In this document: positions 18,091 to 28,140 of the stretch, piece after piece
How the letters are laid out: the number at the start of each line of letters is the position of its first letter
How positions within the stretch are numbered: the first letter of the stretch is position 1
Origin: Aliidiomarina sedimenti
Lineage (GTDB): Bacteria; Pseudomonadota; Gammaproteobacteria; Enterobacterales; Alteromonadaceae
Length of the DNA: 64,000 bases
Reading direction: 5' to 3'
NCBI RefSeq assembly: GCF_003986955.1
Contig: NZ_PIPN01000001.1
Span: 62,001 to 126,000 of the forward strand
Made by a program: the position numbers and the translations under genes
Notes under the pieces: generated by a model
What the model was told of the DNA's origin: nothing
Database searches by the model: none
Seen by the model: only the letters and a program-made list of their open reading frames with translations

Positions 18091-18561
18091 ATGAAATCAG
18101 TAAAAAAAGCCTTTTTACCGATGATGCTGCTGCTCAGCCTCAGTGCTGGTAGTACTGTGCTTGCTCAGCCAGTAGAGTCCACAGATTTTGAATTTACGCC
18201 TCCGAGCTTTCCACGTGAAGTGGGCGGGCAGGTTTTTCAGTATTTTTTACCCGCTGCGGATGGCTTTGCAGCGAATGTGAATCTGCAAATTCAGCCCTAT
18301 GAAGGCAGCCTGGAAGACTACGAAGCATTAAGTGTGCAGCAGTTTGAGCAACTTGATTTTGAAATGATCGACCTGGCTCGTGGTGATAATGAGCTGGTAT
18401 TTGAATATACCGGCAGTATGCAAGGGACTGAGTTTCACTGGTTTTCGCGGGTGTTGAAGGAAGGTAACTATTTTTATGTAGTCACTGCTACTGCGCTGGC
18501 GGAGCGTTGGGATACTGAGCGCGAGGCCCTGGTGGAGTCAGTTGACTCGTTTCGTCTGTAA
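18091..18561 (+). CDS. Secreted protein, DcrB/DUF1795-like
   Basis: A 156-residue exported protein with a signal peptide ending at LAQ-PV (about residue 26). The mature part (PSFPREVGGQVFQYFLP, a YEGSLEDYEALSVQQF helix, EYTGSMQGTEFHWFSRVL, YVVTATA, a final helix ESVDSF) follows the strand-helix-strand pattern of DcrB/DUF1795 or PsbP-like folds. The exact role is unknown. AGGAAGG lies before the ATG. A hairpin terminator follows, shared with the oppositely oriented gltA. Confidence 0.65.
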   Translation: MKSVKKAFLPMMLLLSLSAGSTVLAQPVESTDFEFTPPSFPREVGGQVFQYFLPAADGFAANVNLQIQPYEGSLEDYEALSVQQFEQLDFEMIDLARGDNELVFEYTGSMQGTEFHWFSRVLKEGNYFYVVTATALAERWDTEREALVESVDSFRL

Positions 18562-18633
18562 CTGAGGCGATGCATTCGGCACAGTGGTTAACGTTGTCCG
18601 CTAAGCCAGATTAAAGCCGATAAAATTAAAACC

Positions 18634-18667
18634 AAAAAAAAAGCCGACATCATGTCGGCTTTTTTTA
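18634..18667. terminator. Bidirectional terminator between the secreted-protein gene and gltA
   Basis: A perfect stem GCCGACA/TGTCGGC with a TCA loop (18643-18659), preceded by nine A and followed by a T-run, works on both strands. It separates the plus-strand gene ending at 18561 from gltA, which ends at 18698 on the minus strand. Confidence 0.85.
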
Positions 18668-18697
18668 TTGGCGAAGGTTCGCCCGCTTAATGCGCGT

Positions 18698-19978
18698 TTA
18701 ACGCTTCAGCGGTTTAAATTCGCGCTTGGTTTCGCCTGTGTACAGCTGACGAGGACGACCGATCTTCTGACCTTTCTCACCGAGCATCTCGTGCCAGTGT
18801 GAAATCCAGCCAACCGTGCGTGACAGCGCGAAAATAACGGTGAACATGCTGGTTGGGATACCAATTGCTTTAAGGATGATACCAGAGTAGAAATCTACGT
18901 TCGGGTAAAGTTTCTTCTCTACGAAGTACTCATCTTCAAGGGCAATTCGTTCAAGTTCCATTGCAACGTCTAATAATGGATCTTCAACTTTCAGCTCTTT
19001 CAGAACCTCATGACAGCTATCGCGCATTACCGTGGCACGCGGGTCAAAGTTTTTATAAACACGGTGACCAAAACCCATCAGACGGAACGGGTCATTTTTA
19101 TCTTTTGCGCGCTCAATGAATTCTGGAATACGGTCAACTGAACCGATTTCAGCCAGCATTTTCAGACAGGCTTCATTGGCACCACCATGAGCGGGACCCC
19201 ACAACGAGGCAACACCAGCTGCAATACAGGCGTACGGGTTGGCGCCTGAAGAACCTGCTAAACGAACGGTCGAGGTTGACGCGTTCTGTTCGTGGTCAGC
19301 ATGCAGAGTGAAAATACGGTCCATGGCTTTGGAGATAACCGGGCTGATTTCGTAGTCTTCAGCGGGTACCGAGAACATCATGTTAAGGAAGTTCTCTGAG
19401 TAGCTCAGCTCATTTTTAGGATATACGAAAGGCTGACCGATACTGTGCTTGTAGCACATTGCAGCGATAGTCGGCATTTTCGCGATCAGGCGATAGGCGC
19501 TACGGATGCGCTGTTCAGAGTCTGAGATATCCAAATCATCATGGTAGAAAGAAGAGAGCGCCCCAACAATTGCGCAAAGCATCGCCATTGGATGAGAGTC
19601 ACGACGGAAGCCATTGAAAAAGTTATGAATTCCCTGATGTACCATGGTGTGGTGGGTAATCGTCTTTTCGAATTCGTCAAACTGCTCTTTGGTTGGCGCT
19701 TCGCCGTGAATGAGCATGTAGCAAACTTCAAGGTAATCGGCCTGCGTTGCTAATTCATCAATAGGGTAGCCGCGGTGCAACAAGACACCTTTATCACCAT
19801 CAATGTAGGTGATTTTAGATTCACATGAGCCAGTCGCTAAAAAGCCTGGGTCGAATGTGAAGTAGCCGTGTTTGCCAAGTGTACGTACGTCAACAACATC
19901 GTAGCCTGCAGTTGGGGACAGTACGGGTAGCTCAATGCTCTTACCGTCGATTTGCAGGGTGGCTTTACGGTCAGCCAT
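18698..19978 (-). CDS. gltA: Citrate synthase (type II)
   Basis: Condenses acetyl-CoA and oxaloacetate, the first step of the TCA cycle. The 426-residue length and N-terminal domain ([20 protein letters not shown]) are those of the hexameric, NADH-sensitive enteric-type enzyme. The catalytic residues are visible: His in [11 protein letters not shown], His in [13 protein letters not shown], and Asp in [15 protein letters not shown] precedes the ATG. The gene is divergent from sdhC, as in E. coli, with 364 bases of control region between. Confidence 0.97.
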   Translation of the reverse strand: MADRKATLQIDGKSIELPVLSPTAGYDVVDVRTLGKHGYFTFDPGFLATGSCESKITYIDGDKGVLLHRGYPIDELATQADYLEVCYMLIHGEAPTKEQFDEFEKTITHHTMVHQGIHNFFNGFRRDSHPMAMLCAIVGALSSFYHDDLDISDSEQRIRSAYRLIAKMPTIAAMCYKHSIGQPFVYPKNELSYSENFLNMMFSVPAEDYEISPVISKAMDRIFTLHADHEQNASTSTVRLAGSSGANPYACIAAGVASLWGPAHGGANEACLKMLAEIGSVDRIPEFIERAKDKNDPFRLMGFGHRVYKNFDPRATVMRDSCHEVLKELKVEDPLLDVAMELERIALEDEYFVEKKLYPNVDFYSGIILKAIGIPTSMFTVIFALSRTVGWISHWHEMLGEKGQKIGRPRQLYTGETKREFKPLKR

Positions 19979-20038
19979 AAGGAAATCTCCTTGCTTTTGT
20001 TAGGGTCCGAAATGATTTCGAATCAAAAAAGTGCGCTA

Positions 20039-20068
20039 GTTTTACTCGATCCGGGGGGCATTTGTCAA
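20039..20068 (-). promoter_or_regulatory. gltA promoter
   Basis: On the minus strand a perfect TTGACA (20063-20068), an 18-bp spacer and TAAAAC (20039-20044) lie about 60-90 bases before the gltA ATG. The -10 is weak, so activation is possible. The rest of the 19979-20342 intergenic region is AT-rich; no named regulator site is clear. Confidence 0.55.
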
Positions 20069-20272
20069 TTTAGGGTAAACGCCCGTTTAGAATGTTTTCG
20101 CCAGTTTGGGCGTCGGATATGCCGTTTTCATCCTTTAGTAGCGGGTATATACGTATGGTATGAATTTTTTGGATTGTAATGATCGACTTTAGTCGTAGAT
20201 AGCAGCAAAAACCAGGAGCAGCCCCCCTAAAAACTGTACGCCGAGGATTAAAAAACTGATGGGATAGGGGAA

Positions 20273-20301
20273 TTGTAATTGTAAGCGCTGCTGGATATAC
20301 T
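20273..20301 (+). promoter_or_regulatory. sdhCDAB-sucAB promoter
   Basis: TTGTAA (20273-20278), a 17-bp spacer and TATACT (20296-20301) lie about 40 bases before sdhC. This is the only promoter-like sequence close to the operon start. Confidence 0.6.
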
Positions 20302-20342
20302 TTGCGGACCTTCATTTATGTGCTTTTAATAAGGCAACAATC

Positions 20343-20717
20343 GTGAAAAAACAAAGACCTGTTAATTTAGAACTTAACACAATAAGTTTTCCGCCTTCAG
20401 CGATTGCATCGATCCTGCACCGAGTCTCCGGCGTTATCATGCTGGTTACCCTGGGTTTTCTGGTGTGGTTGTTGGCAATTTCGCTGTCCTCTCCTGAAGG
20501 ATTCGAACAAGCTCGTACGGTGTTGGCAAACCCGTTGCTGAAATTTGTGGTCTGGGGGATTCTGACCGCACTTGGCTACCACATTCTGTCGGGTCTGCGC
20601 CACATGGTGATGGACCTGGGTTACTGGGAAGAATTGGGCTCTGGCAATCTGAGTGCTAAAGCCGCTATTGTTCTGGCCATTGTATTATCCGTGCTTGCTG
20701 GAGTTTGGTTATGGTAA
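20343..20717 (+). CDS. sdhC: Succinate dehydrogenase cytochrome b556 subunit
   Basis: Membrane anchor that binds haem b and ubiquinone together with SdhD. The 124-residue protein has three membrane helices. The quinone/haem motif PPSAIASILHRVSGVIM is near the start and LGYHILSGLRHMVMDLG, with the haem-ligand histidine, is in the second helix. GTG start, preceded by AAGGCAACAATC. The last seven bases overlap sdhD, which indicates coupled translation. Confidence 0.95.
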   Translation: MKKQRPVNLELNTISFPPSAIASILHRVSGVIMLVTLGFLVWLLAISLSSPEGFEQARTVLANPLLKFVVWGILTALGYHILSGLRHMVMDLGYWEELGSGNLSAKAAIVLAIVLSVLAGVWLW

Positions 20718-21058
20718 ATGTTGCATCTACTTTTGGTCGTAGCGGTACGCACGACTATATCTTATTGCGCGCGAGTGCGCTTATTCTGGCGACTTACGCG
20801 ATATTCATGGTTTGCTTTTTAGTCGCAACCCCGAATTTAACATTCGAAGCCTGGACAGGTTTGTTCGGTACTCTTTGGATGAAAGTTTACACCTTACTGG
20901 CGTTAACCGCAGTACTGGTGCACGGCTGGATTGGTATCTGGCAAGTGCTGACTGACTATGTGAAAAATTCATTTGGTCGTGGTGTATTGCAGTTCATTGT
21001 GAGCCTGGCATTGATTGTCTACTGGCTGACCGGCTTATTCGTGTTGTGGGGTGTATAA
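20711..21058 (+). CDS. sdhD: Succinate dehydrogenase hydrophobic membrane anchor
   Basis: Second membrane anchor of complex II, 115 residues with three helices. It matches E. coli SdhD closely: [16 protein letters not shown] at the start, [15 protein letters not shown] with the haem/quinone-site histidine and tyrosine, and the C-terminal WGV. ATG 20711 gives the family N-terminus MVNVAS; an in-frame TTG six bases earlier is less likely. It is the second gene of sdhCDAB. Confidence 0.94.
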   Translation: MVNVASTFGRSGTHDYILLRASALILATYAIFMVCFLVATPNLTFEAWTGLFGTLWMKVYTLLALTAVLVHGWIGIWQVLTDYVKNSFGRGVLQFIVSLALIVYWLTGLFVLWGV

Positions 21059-21060
21059 AC

Positions 21061-22821
21061 ATGAAAGAACTAGAATTTGATGCCGTCGTAATCGGCGCTG
21101 GCGGTGCGGGCATGCGTGCAGCACTGCAAATTTCGCAAAACGGCATGACCTGTGCCCTGATGTCGAAAGTATTTCCAACCCGTTCACATACGGTCTCTGC
21201 GCAAGGCGGAATCACAGTTGCACTGGGTAATGCCCATGAAGACAACTGGGAATGGCACATGTTTGATACCGTGAAAGGGTCTGATTACATCGGTGACCAG
21301 GACGCGATCGAGTACATGTGTAAGACAGGTCCGGAAGCGATTCTGGAAATGGAGAACATGGGCTTACCATTCTCGCGTTTCGAAAACGGCACTGTGTACC
21401 AGCGTCCATTTGGCGGCCAGTCGAAAGAATTTGGTGGCGAGCAGGCAGCTCGTACTGCGGCGGCAGCTGACCGTACTGGTCATGCGTTGTTGCACTTGCT
21501 TTATCAGCAGAACGTAAAAAATAAAACCACGGTATTTTCTGAGTGGTATGCACTGGATTTAGTTAAGAACCAGGACGGCGCAGTGGTGGGTGTAACCACC
21601 CTGAATATCGAGACTGGCGAAACCGTCTTCGTAAAAGCTAAAGCTGTCGTGCTAGCCACTGGTGGTGCAGGGCGTATCTTTGCCTCGACCACCAATGCGC
21701 ATATTAATACCGGCGACGGTGTGGGTATGGCGCTGCGTGCTGGCGTGCCGATGCAGGATATGGAAATGTGGCAGTTCCACCCAACGGGCATCGCAGGTGC
21801 CGGTACACTGGTGACGGAAGGCTGTCGCGGTGAAGGTGGTTACCTGCTGAACAAAGACGGCGAGCGTTTCATGGAACGCTATGCACCGAACGCGAAAGAT
21901 CTGGCTGGTCGCGACGTGGTCGCACGTTCGATGATGACCGAAATTCGTGAAGGGCGTGGCTGTGAAGGTCCGTACGGCCCGCACCTCAAGCTGAAGCTTG
22001 ACCACCTTGGCCGTGATGTACTTGAATCACGCTTACCAGGTGTTTGTGATTTGGCGAAAACCTTTGCTCACGTTGATCCGGCAGAAGAGCCAATTCCGGT
22101 TATTCCAACCTGTCACTACATGATGGGTGGTATTCCAACGGACGTTAATGGTCAGGCATTGCAAGTCGATGCGAATGGTAAAACGACCCCGATTCAGGGT
22201 CTATTTGCCTGTGGCGAAATTGCCTGCGTATCTGTCCACGGCGCTAACCGCCTGGGTGGTAACTCGCTACTTGATTTGGTTGTATTCGGTCGCGCAACAG
22301 GCTTGCACCTGGCAGATGCACTGGCGGCCAACGTCGAAGCACGCCCAGCGTCGCAGAGCGATCTGGAAACTGCTATGGCTCGCACTGAGCGCTGGAATAA
22401 TACCCAGAAAGGCGAAGACCCGGCACAAATCAAGAAAGACCTGCAAAACTGCATGCAGATGAATTTCTCCGTGTTCCGTGAAGGCGACGCGATGGAAGAA
22501 GGCTTGAAAGAGCTGAAAGAAATTCGTGAGCGTCTGAAGTTTGCTCGTCTGGATGATACCAGTGCCGAATTTAACACCGCTCGTATCGAAGCGCTTGAGC
22601 TGGATAACCTGATGGAAACCGCGTTCTCAACTGCGGTTGCAGCGAACTTCCGGAAGGAAAGCCGTGGTGCGCATAGCCGTGCTGACTTCCCTGACCGTGA
22701 TGACGAAAACTGGTTGGTTCACACCGTGTACCGCCCAGAAAATGAATCGATGACGACGCGCGAAGTCAACATGGCGCCGAAGACTCGAGAAGCATTCCCG
22801 CCGAAAGCGCGTACTTATTAA
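21061..22821 (+). CDS. sdhA: Succinate dehydrogenase flavoprotein subunit
   Basis: Oxidises succinate to fumarate with covalently bound FAD. The 586-residue protein has the FAD-binding [13 protein letters not shown], the flavinylation histidine in [13 protein letters not shown], the active-site region [22 protein letters not shown], the catalytic arginine region [16 protein letters not shown], and [22 protein letters not shown] 21061 corresponds to the E. coli start; a GTG 15 bases upstream overlaps sdhD. The gene lies two bases after sdhD. Confidence 0.97.
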   Translation: MKELEFDAVVIGAGGAGMRAALQISQNGMTCALMSKVFPTRSHTVSAQGGITVALGNAHEDNWEWHMFDTVKGSDYIGDQDAIEYMCKTGPEAILEMENMGLPFSRFENGTVYQRPFGGQSKEFGGEQAARTAAAADRTGHALLHLLYQQNVKNKTTVFSEWYALDLVKNQDGAVVGVTTLNIETGETVFVKAKAVVLATGGAGRIFASTTNAHINTGDGVGMALRAGVPMQDMEMWQFHPTGIAGAGTLVTEGCRGEGGYLLNKDGERFMERYAPNAKDLAGRDVVARSMMTEIREGRGCEGPYGPHLKLKLDHLGRDVLESRLPGVCDLAKTFAHVDPAEEPIPVIPTCHYMMGGIPTDVNGQALQVDANGKTTPIQGLFACGEIACVSVHGANRLGGNSLLDLVVFGRATGLHLADALAANVEARPASQSDLETAMARTERWNNTQKGEDPAQIKKDLQNCMQMNFSVFREGDAMEEGLKELKEIRERLKFARLDDTSAEFNTARIEALELDNLMETAFSTAVAANFRKESRGAHSRADFPDRDDENWLVHTVYRPENESMTTREVNMAPKTREAFPPKARTY

Positions 22822-22836
22822 TAGGGGCTGAAGACG

Positions 22837-23550
22837 ATGAAAAAATTGCAGTTTTCAATCTATCGTTATAACCCGGATGTCGATGCTAAGCCTCGCATGC
22901 AGGAATACACCTTAGAAGTAGACGAAAAGCAGGACATGATGGTGTTGGACGCGTTGATTATGCTCAAAGAGCAGGATCCAAGTCTGGCATTTCGTCGCTC
23001 TTGCCGTGAAGGTGTCTGTGGCTCAGACGGCCTGAATATGAATGGTAAGAATGGCCTGGCCTGTATTACGCCGGTGTCATCGCTGAAAGGCAAGAAAGTC
23101 GTGGTTCGTCCGCTGCCTGGTTTGCCTGTCATTCGTGACCTGATTGTCGACATGGAACAGTTCTATACGCAGTACGAGCGGGTGAAGCCTTATCTGATCA
23201 ATGAAGATAAAACACCACCTGCGCGTGAACGCCTGCAGTCACCAGAAGAGCGTGCTAAGCTGGATGGTCTGTACGAGTGTATTTTGTGCGCATGCTGTTC
23301 AACGTCGTGCCCTTCGTTCTGGTGGAATCCAGATAAGTTCGTTGGCCCAGCTGGTTTGTTGCACGCGTACCGTTTCCTGGCAGACAGCCGGGATACCGCG
23401 ACGGAACAACGTCTGGACGAGCTGGACGATGCCTTCAGTGTCTTCCGTTGTCACGGTATCATGAACTGTGTCAGCGTATGTCCTAAGGGTCTGAACCCGA
23501 CCAAAGCAATTGGTCACATTAAATCGATGCTGTTGAGCCGCGCGGTCTAA
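22837..23550 (+). CDS. sdhB: Succinate dehydrogenase iron-sulfur subunit
   Basis: Passes electrons from FAD to quinone through three Fe-S clusters. The 237-residue protein has the [2Fe-2S] motif CREGVCGSDGLNMNG...C, the [4Fe-4S] motif CILCACCSTSC and the [3Fe-4S] motif CHGIMNCVSVCPKGLNP. Its PSFWWNPDKFVGPAGLL matches the quinone-site region with its tryptophans. It starts 15 bases after sdhA and is followed after 43 bases by sucA without a terminator, so sdhCDAB and sucAB are probably one transcript. Confidence 0.97.
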   Translation: MKKLQFSIYRYNPDVDAKPRMQEYTLEVDEKQDMMVLDALIMLKEQDPSLAFRRSCREGVCGSDGLNMNGKNGLACITPVSSLKGKKVVVRPLPGLPVIRDLIVDMEQFYTQYERVKPYLINEDKTPPARERLQSPEERAKLDGLYECILCACCSTSCPSFWWNPDKFVGPAGLLHAYRFLADSRDTATEQRLDELDDAFSVFRCHGIMNCVSVCPKGLNPTKAIGHIKSMLLSRAV

Positions 23551-23593
23551 CTCACCGCCGCTTTTTAGTGGTAACAGATTGAAAGGAAAAGCA

Positions 23594-26398
23594 ATGCAAA
23601 ATGGTGCAATGCAAGCCTGGATAGAGTCTTCACACTTAGCCGGTGGCAACATCGGCTATATCGAAGAACTTTTCGAGCTGTATTTGGATGACCCGAGCGC
23701 TGTCGGGGATGAATGGCGCGATTTTTTCGATAGCATGCCAACTGGCAGTGTTGATATTAAGCACAGTGAAGTGCGTGATCAGTTTCGTGAAATGGCGAAA
23801 AACAAGCTGAAACTTGCCGGGACTCAGGGTGGTAACTCTGAAATGTCGGAAAAGCAGGTCAAGGTATTGCAGTTGATCAACGCCTTTCGCTTCCGTGGTC
23901 ACCAGCATGCTAATCTGGATCCGCTCGAGTTATGGAAACAGGAACAGGTTCCTGATCTGCGGCTTGAGCACCACTCACTAAGCAAAGATGATTATGACAC
24001 CGAGTTTAATGTAGGGTCTCTTGCGATTGGCAAGGACACTGCAACACTCGGTGAAATTCATTCTGCGCTGGAAAAAATCTACTGCGGTCCGATCGGTGCA
24101 GAGTACATGCACATTGTCTCGACCGAAGAGAAACGCTGGATCCAGCAACGGTTCGAATCTGAATTAGGTCAGCCGAAGTTTTCTGAGCAGCAACGTAAGC
24201 GTCTGTTGCAGGAACTGACCGCGGCCGACGGCCTGGAAAAATACCTGGGCTCAAAATTCCCGGGCGCAAAACGTTTCTCACTGGAAGGTGGTGACAGCCT
24301 GGTTCCGTTGCTCAAGGCCTTGATCCATCGTGGTGGTGAAAGCGGCGCGAAAGAAGTCGTTGTCGGCATGGCCCACCGTGGCCGTCTGAATGTGCTGATC
24401 AACGTGCTTGGCAAGCACCCGCAGGAACTATTCAACGAATTTGCCGGTAAAGGCGTTCAGTATGACCGCTCAGGTGACGTAAAATACCATATGGGCTTCT
24501 CGTCAGACTTTAAGACTGAAGGCGGTAACGTCCATTTGGCATTGGCTTTTAACCCGTCGCACCTGGAAATTGTGAACCCGGTTGTGATGGGCTCAGTCCG
24601 TGCTCGTATGGAGCGTCGGGGCTGTGCTGATGGCAGCAAGGCTTTGCCAATTACCATTCATGGTGATGCGGCAATCGCGGGTCAGGGCGTGGTTCAGGAA
24701 ACCTTCAACCTGTCTCGTACGCGTGCGTTCGGGGTTGGTGGCAGCATCCGTATCGTGGTCAACAACCAGGTTGGCTTTACCACCTCGAAACAGGAAGATG
24801 CGCGGTCTACGCAGTACTGCACTGATATTGCGAAAATGGTCCAGGCACCAATTTTCCATGTCAACGCCGACGACCCTGAAGCGGTGCTGTTTGTGGCGCA
24901 GATGGCGGTTGATTATCGCAATGCGTTTAAGCGTGATGTGGTTATCGATCTGGTTTGTTACCGTCGTCATGGGCATAACGAAGCAGATGAGCCAAACGCA
25001 ACTCAGCCGCTGATGTACCAGAAAATTAAAAAGCATCCAGTGACTCGTGAACTGTATGCAAAACGCTTGCTCGATGACAAATTAGTGAGCGAAAAAGAGG
25101 TCAAGAAACTGGTTGCTGACTATCGCGACGCTTTAGATAAAGGCGATTGCGTAGTGGAAGAATGGCAGCCGATGAAAGCGCATTCTGTGGACTGGTCACC
25201 GTTTATTGATAACGACTGGGACGTTGAATACGACTCACGTTTGAGCCTCGAAGAACTGACCGATTTAGCCAACAAAGTAAGTGATGTTCCGGAAGACTTT
25301 AAGCTCAACTCGCGGGTTGCTAAAGTGTATGAAGAACGTCGCAAAATGGCCAAGGGTGAGCGTAAGCTTGACTGGGGTATGGCGGAAACGCTGGCCTATG
25401 CAAGTTTAGTCAAACACGGTCATGCGATCCGTATGGTAGGTCAGGACAGCGGGCGCGGAACCTTCTTCCATCGCCATGCGGTGCTGCACAATCAGAAAGA
25501 CGCTAAAACTCATATGCCATTGCAGCACATTGCTGAGAACCAGGCGAAAATTGAGATTTACGACTCGGTGCTGTCTGAAGAAGCGGTGATGGCCTTTGAA
25601 TACGGCTTCGCCACAGCTGAGCCCAATACGCTGACCATTTGGGAAGCGCAGTTTGGTGACTTTGCGAATGGCGCTCAGGTAGTCATTGACCAGTTCCTCA
25701 GTTCGGGTGAGCAAAAATGGGGACGCCTGTGTGGCTTAACCCTGCTGTTACCTCATGGCTACGAGGGGCAGGGTCCGGAACATAGCTCAGCGCGCTTAGA
25801 GCGGTTCCTGCAGCTGTCAGCGGACCATAACTGGTCAGTCTGTACGCCGACAACCCCAGCACAGGTTTACAATATGCTGCGTCGTCAGCAAATTCGTCCG
25901 GTACGTCGTCCATTGATTGTGATGACACCAAAATCGCTGTTACGTCACCCGGATGCTGTGTCGGACCTGGAAGAACTGACCGATGGCGTGTTCCAGAACG
26001 TGATTGGTGAAATTGATCAGCAACAAGCGAAGAAAGTGAAACGTGTTGTTTTCTGTGGCGGTAAAGTGTATTACGAACTGTTAAAACAACGCCGTGAACG
26101 AGAAATCGATGACGTTGCAATTGTTCGTATCGAGCAGCTATACCCATTCCCGCATCAGGAAATGGCCGAAACTCTGAAAGACTATCAGCACGTGAAAGAT
26201 TTTGTCTGGTGTCAGGAAGAACCGCAAAACCAGGGAGCCTGGTACTGTTCGCAGCACCACTTCCGTGAAGCGATTCCTGAGGGAGCTAAGCTGACGTATG
26301 CAGGGCGCGCCGCGTCGGCGTCTCCGGCTGTAGGCTACGCCTCAGTGCATAAAGAACAGCAAGATAAATTAGTCAACGATGCGCTAACCATTAAATAG
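23594..26398 (+). CDS. sucA: 2-oxoglutarate dehydrogenase E1 component
   Basis: Thiamine-diphosphate-dependent decarboxylation of 2-oxoglutarate and transfer to the lipoyl groups of E2. The 934-residue protein matches E. coli SucA from the N-terminal E2-binding segment (MQNGAMQAWIESSHLAGGN) onward. Catalytic motifs include VGMAHRGRLNVLINVLGK, ITIHGDAAIAGQGVVQE and CYRRHGHNEADEP. The C-terminal half holds GQDSGRGTFFHRHAVLHNQ and LPHGYEGQGPEHSSARLERFL. AAAGGA precedes ATG 23594, which is preferred to an upstream TTG. sucB follows after 13 bases. Confidence 0.97.
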   Translation: MQNGAMQAWIESSHLAGGNIGYIEELFELYLDDPSAVGDEWRDFFDSMPTGSVDIKHSEVRDQFREMAKNKLKLAGTQGGNSEMSEKQVKVLQLINAFRFRGHQHANLDPLELWKQEQVPDLRLEHHSLSKDDYDTEFNVGSLAIGKDTATLGEIHSALEKIYCGPIGAEYMHIVSTEEKRWIQQRFESELGQPKFSEQQRKRLLQELTAADGLEKYLGSKFPGAKRFSLEGGDSLVPLLKALIHRGGESGAKEVVVGMAHRGRLNVLINVLGKHPQELFNEFAGKGVQYDRSGDVKYHMGFSSDFKTEGGNVHLALAFNPSHLEIVNPVVMGSVRARMERRGCADGSKALPITIHGDAAIAGQGVVQETFNLSRTRAFGVGGSIRIVVNNQVGFTTSKQEDARSTQYCTDIAKMVQAPIFHVNADDPEAVLFVAQMAVDYRNAFKRDVVIDLVCYRRHGHNEADEPNATQPLMYQKIKKHPVTRELYAKRLLDDKLVSEKEVKKLVADYRDALDKGDCVVEEWQPMKAHSVDWSPFIDNDWDVEYDSRLSLEELTDLANKVSDVPEDFKLNSRVAKVYEERRKMAKGERKLDWGMAETLAYASLVKHGHAIRMVGQDSGRGTFFHRHAVLHNQKDAKTHMPLQHIAENQAKIEIYDSVLSEEAVMAFEYGFATAEPNTLTIWEAQFGDFANGAQVVIDQFLSSGEQKWGRLCGLTLLLPHGYEGQGPEHSSARLERFLQLSADHNWSVCTPTTPAQVYNMLRRQQIRPVRRPLIVMTPKSLLRHPDAVSDLEELTDGVFQNVIGEIDQQQAKKVKRVVFCGGKVYYELLKQRREREIDDVAIVRIEQLYPFPHQEMAETLKDYQHVKDFVWCQEEPQNQGAWYCSQHHFREAIPEGAKLTYAGRAASASPAVGYASVHKEQQDKLVNDALTIK

Positions 26399-26411
26399 GT
26401 GAAATTTAACG

Positions 26412-28010
26412 ATGGCGATTGAAATAAAAGTACCTGAATTACCTGAATCCGTTGCTGACGGAACTATTGCAACATGGCACGTTAAGAAAGGCGACAAAGT
26501 AAGCCGTGACCAGAACCTGGTAGACATCGAGACTGATAAAGTCGTTCTGGAAGTGGTTGCTGAAGCTGATGGCGTGATTGCTGAAATTACCGCCGAAGAA
26601 GGCGATACCGTGGAAAGCAAAGCTGTGATTGGCAAAATCGAAGAAGGCGAAGGCTCAGGCGAAGGCTCAGGCGATGCTGATAGCGACGCTGATGCTGAAA
26701 GCGACGACAGCGATGATGACAACGATAGCGATACTGACGACAGCTCAGATGACGCTGATGACGGCGACAACGAAGAGCAGGGCAGCGGCGAGAGCATCGA
26801 CGTTAAAGTGCCTGAATTGCCTGAGTCTGTCACCGACGCAACGATTGCTACCTGGCATGTGAAAGCAGGCGAAAGCGTTAGCCGTGACCAGAACCTGGTT
26901 GATATCGAAACCGATAAAGTGGTTCTTGAAGTGGTTGCCGAAGCCGATGGTGTGCTGGAAGAAATTATCCACGACGAAGGCGCAACCGTTGGCGCGAAAG
27001 ACGTCATTGGTAAAATTGTTGCCGGTGGTTCAGCCAAGAAAGGGTCCGCTAAGAAAGCTGCGAAATCGTCTGATAAGGCAGAAACCTCAAGCGCCTCAGA
27101 TAGCGACAAAGACAGCTCAGATGCAGTCAGCCCGTCGGTACGCCGTCTGCTGAAAGAACATGACCTGGACGCTTCAGATGTGAAAGGCAGTGGCAAGAAT
27201 GGCCGCCTGACTAAAGAAGATGTTGAGAAGCACGTCAAGAACGCCAAAGAGTCTGGCTCGGCGAAGAAAGAAACTAAGCAGGAATCTGCACCAGCAGCAG
27301 GCGCGGGCGATCGTACGCAAAAACGTGTACCTATGACCCGTTTACGCAAGCGTATTGCTGAGCGTCTGTTAGGTGCGAAGAATGATACCGCAATGTTGAC
27401 CACGTTTAACGAGATCAACATGAAGCCAATCATGGACCTGCGCAAAAAGTACCAGAAAGAATTTGAAGAGCGTCACGACACCCGTTTAGGCTTCATGTCT
27501 TTCTACGTGAAAGCTGTGGTTGAAGCGCTCAAGCGTTTCCCTGAAGTGAATGCGTCGATTGACGGTGATGAGATTGTTTATCACAACTACTTCGACGTTA
27601 GCATTGCCGTGTCGACGCCACGTGGCCTCGTAACACCGGTACTGCGTGATTGCGATAAGATGGGGCTGGCTGATATTGAAAAGAATATCAAAGACCTGGC
27701 AATCAAAGGTCGTGACGGCAAACTAACTCTGGACGAGATGCAGGGCGGTAACTTTACCATCACCAACGGTGGTGTATTTGGTTCGCTGTTATCAACTCCA
27801 ATTCTGAATCCACCGCAAAGTGCCATCCTGGGCATGCACAAAATCCAGGATCGTCCAATGGCGGTAGATGGCAAGGTCGAAATCCTGCCAATGATGTACC
27901 TGGCGTTATCTTACGACCACCGCATTGTTGACGGGAAAGAATCGGTAGGCTTCCTGGTTACCGTGAAGAACTTGCTAGAAGACCCGCAGCGTCTGCTTCT
28001 GGACGTGTAA
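26412..28010 (+). CDS. sucB: Dihydrolipoamide succinyltransferase (E2o) with two lipoyl domains
   Basis: Core of the 2-oxoglutarate dehydrogenase complex that transfers the succinyl group to CoA. The 532 residues exceed the usual 400 or so because the lipoyl domain is duplicated. Domain 1 (residues 2-76) has its lipoyl Lys43 and domain 2 (129-203) its Lys169, both in [17 protein letters not shown]. The two are joined by a linker (78-127) made almost only of Asp, Ser, Glu and Gly. A peripheral-subunit-binding domain (about 239-276) and the catalytic domain with SYDHRIVDG follow. E. coli SucB has one lipoyl domain, and E2 linkers are normally Ala/Pro-rich. Confidence 0.95.
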   Translation: MAIEIKVPELPESVADGTIATWHVKKGDKVSRDQNLVDIETDKVVLEVVAEADGVIAEITAEEGDTVESKAVIGKIEEGEGSGEGSGDADSDADAESDDSDDDNDSDTDDSSDDADDGDNEEQGSGESIDVKVPELPESVTDATIATWHVKAGESVSRDQNLVDIETDKVVLEVVAEADGVLEEIIHDEGATVGAKDVIGKIVAGGSAKKGSAKKAAKSSDKAETSSASDSDKDSSDAVSPSVRRLLKEHDLDASDVKGSGKNGRLTKEDVEKHVKNAKESGSAKKETKQESAPAAGAGDRTQKRVPMTRLRKRIAERLLGAKNDTAMLTTFNEINMKPIMDLRKKYQKEFEERHDTRLGFMSFYVKAVVEALKRFPEVNASIDGDEIVYHNYFDVSIAVSTPRGLVTPVLRDCDKMGLADIEKNIKDLAIKGRDGKLTLDEMQGGNFTITNGGVFGSLLSTPILNPPQSAILGMHKIQDRPMAVDGKVEILPMMYLALSYDHRIVDGKESVGFLVTVKNLLEDPQRLLLDV

Positions 28011-28022
28011 AGGGGAATACCG

Positions 28023-28053
28023 CAGCCGCAGTGTAAACTGCGGCTGTCATTTT
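28023..28053 (+). terminator. Terminator between sucB and sucC
   Basis: A perfect 10-bp stem CAGCCGCAGT/ACTGCGGCTG (28023-28032 and 28037-28046) is followed by TCATTTTT. The T-run is interrupted, so termination may be partial, which would leave some read-through into sucCD. Confidence 0.7.
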
Positions 28054-28073
28054 TGCGTCTAAAAGCTTATAAT
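28045..28073 (+). promoter_or_regulatory. Putative sucCD promoter
   Basis: A perfect -10 TATAAT (28068-28073) with a weak -35 TGTCAT (28045-28050) at 17-bp spacing, directly after the sucB terminator, gives sucCD its own start with a leader of about 60 bases. Confidence 0.5.
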
Positions 28074-28140
28074 CCGACGCGAAATTCGGGTAAGCAGCTA
28101 AGGCTGCTTTCATTTTGAATGAACAGATGGAAAAAGCATC

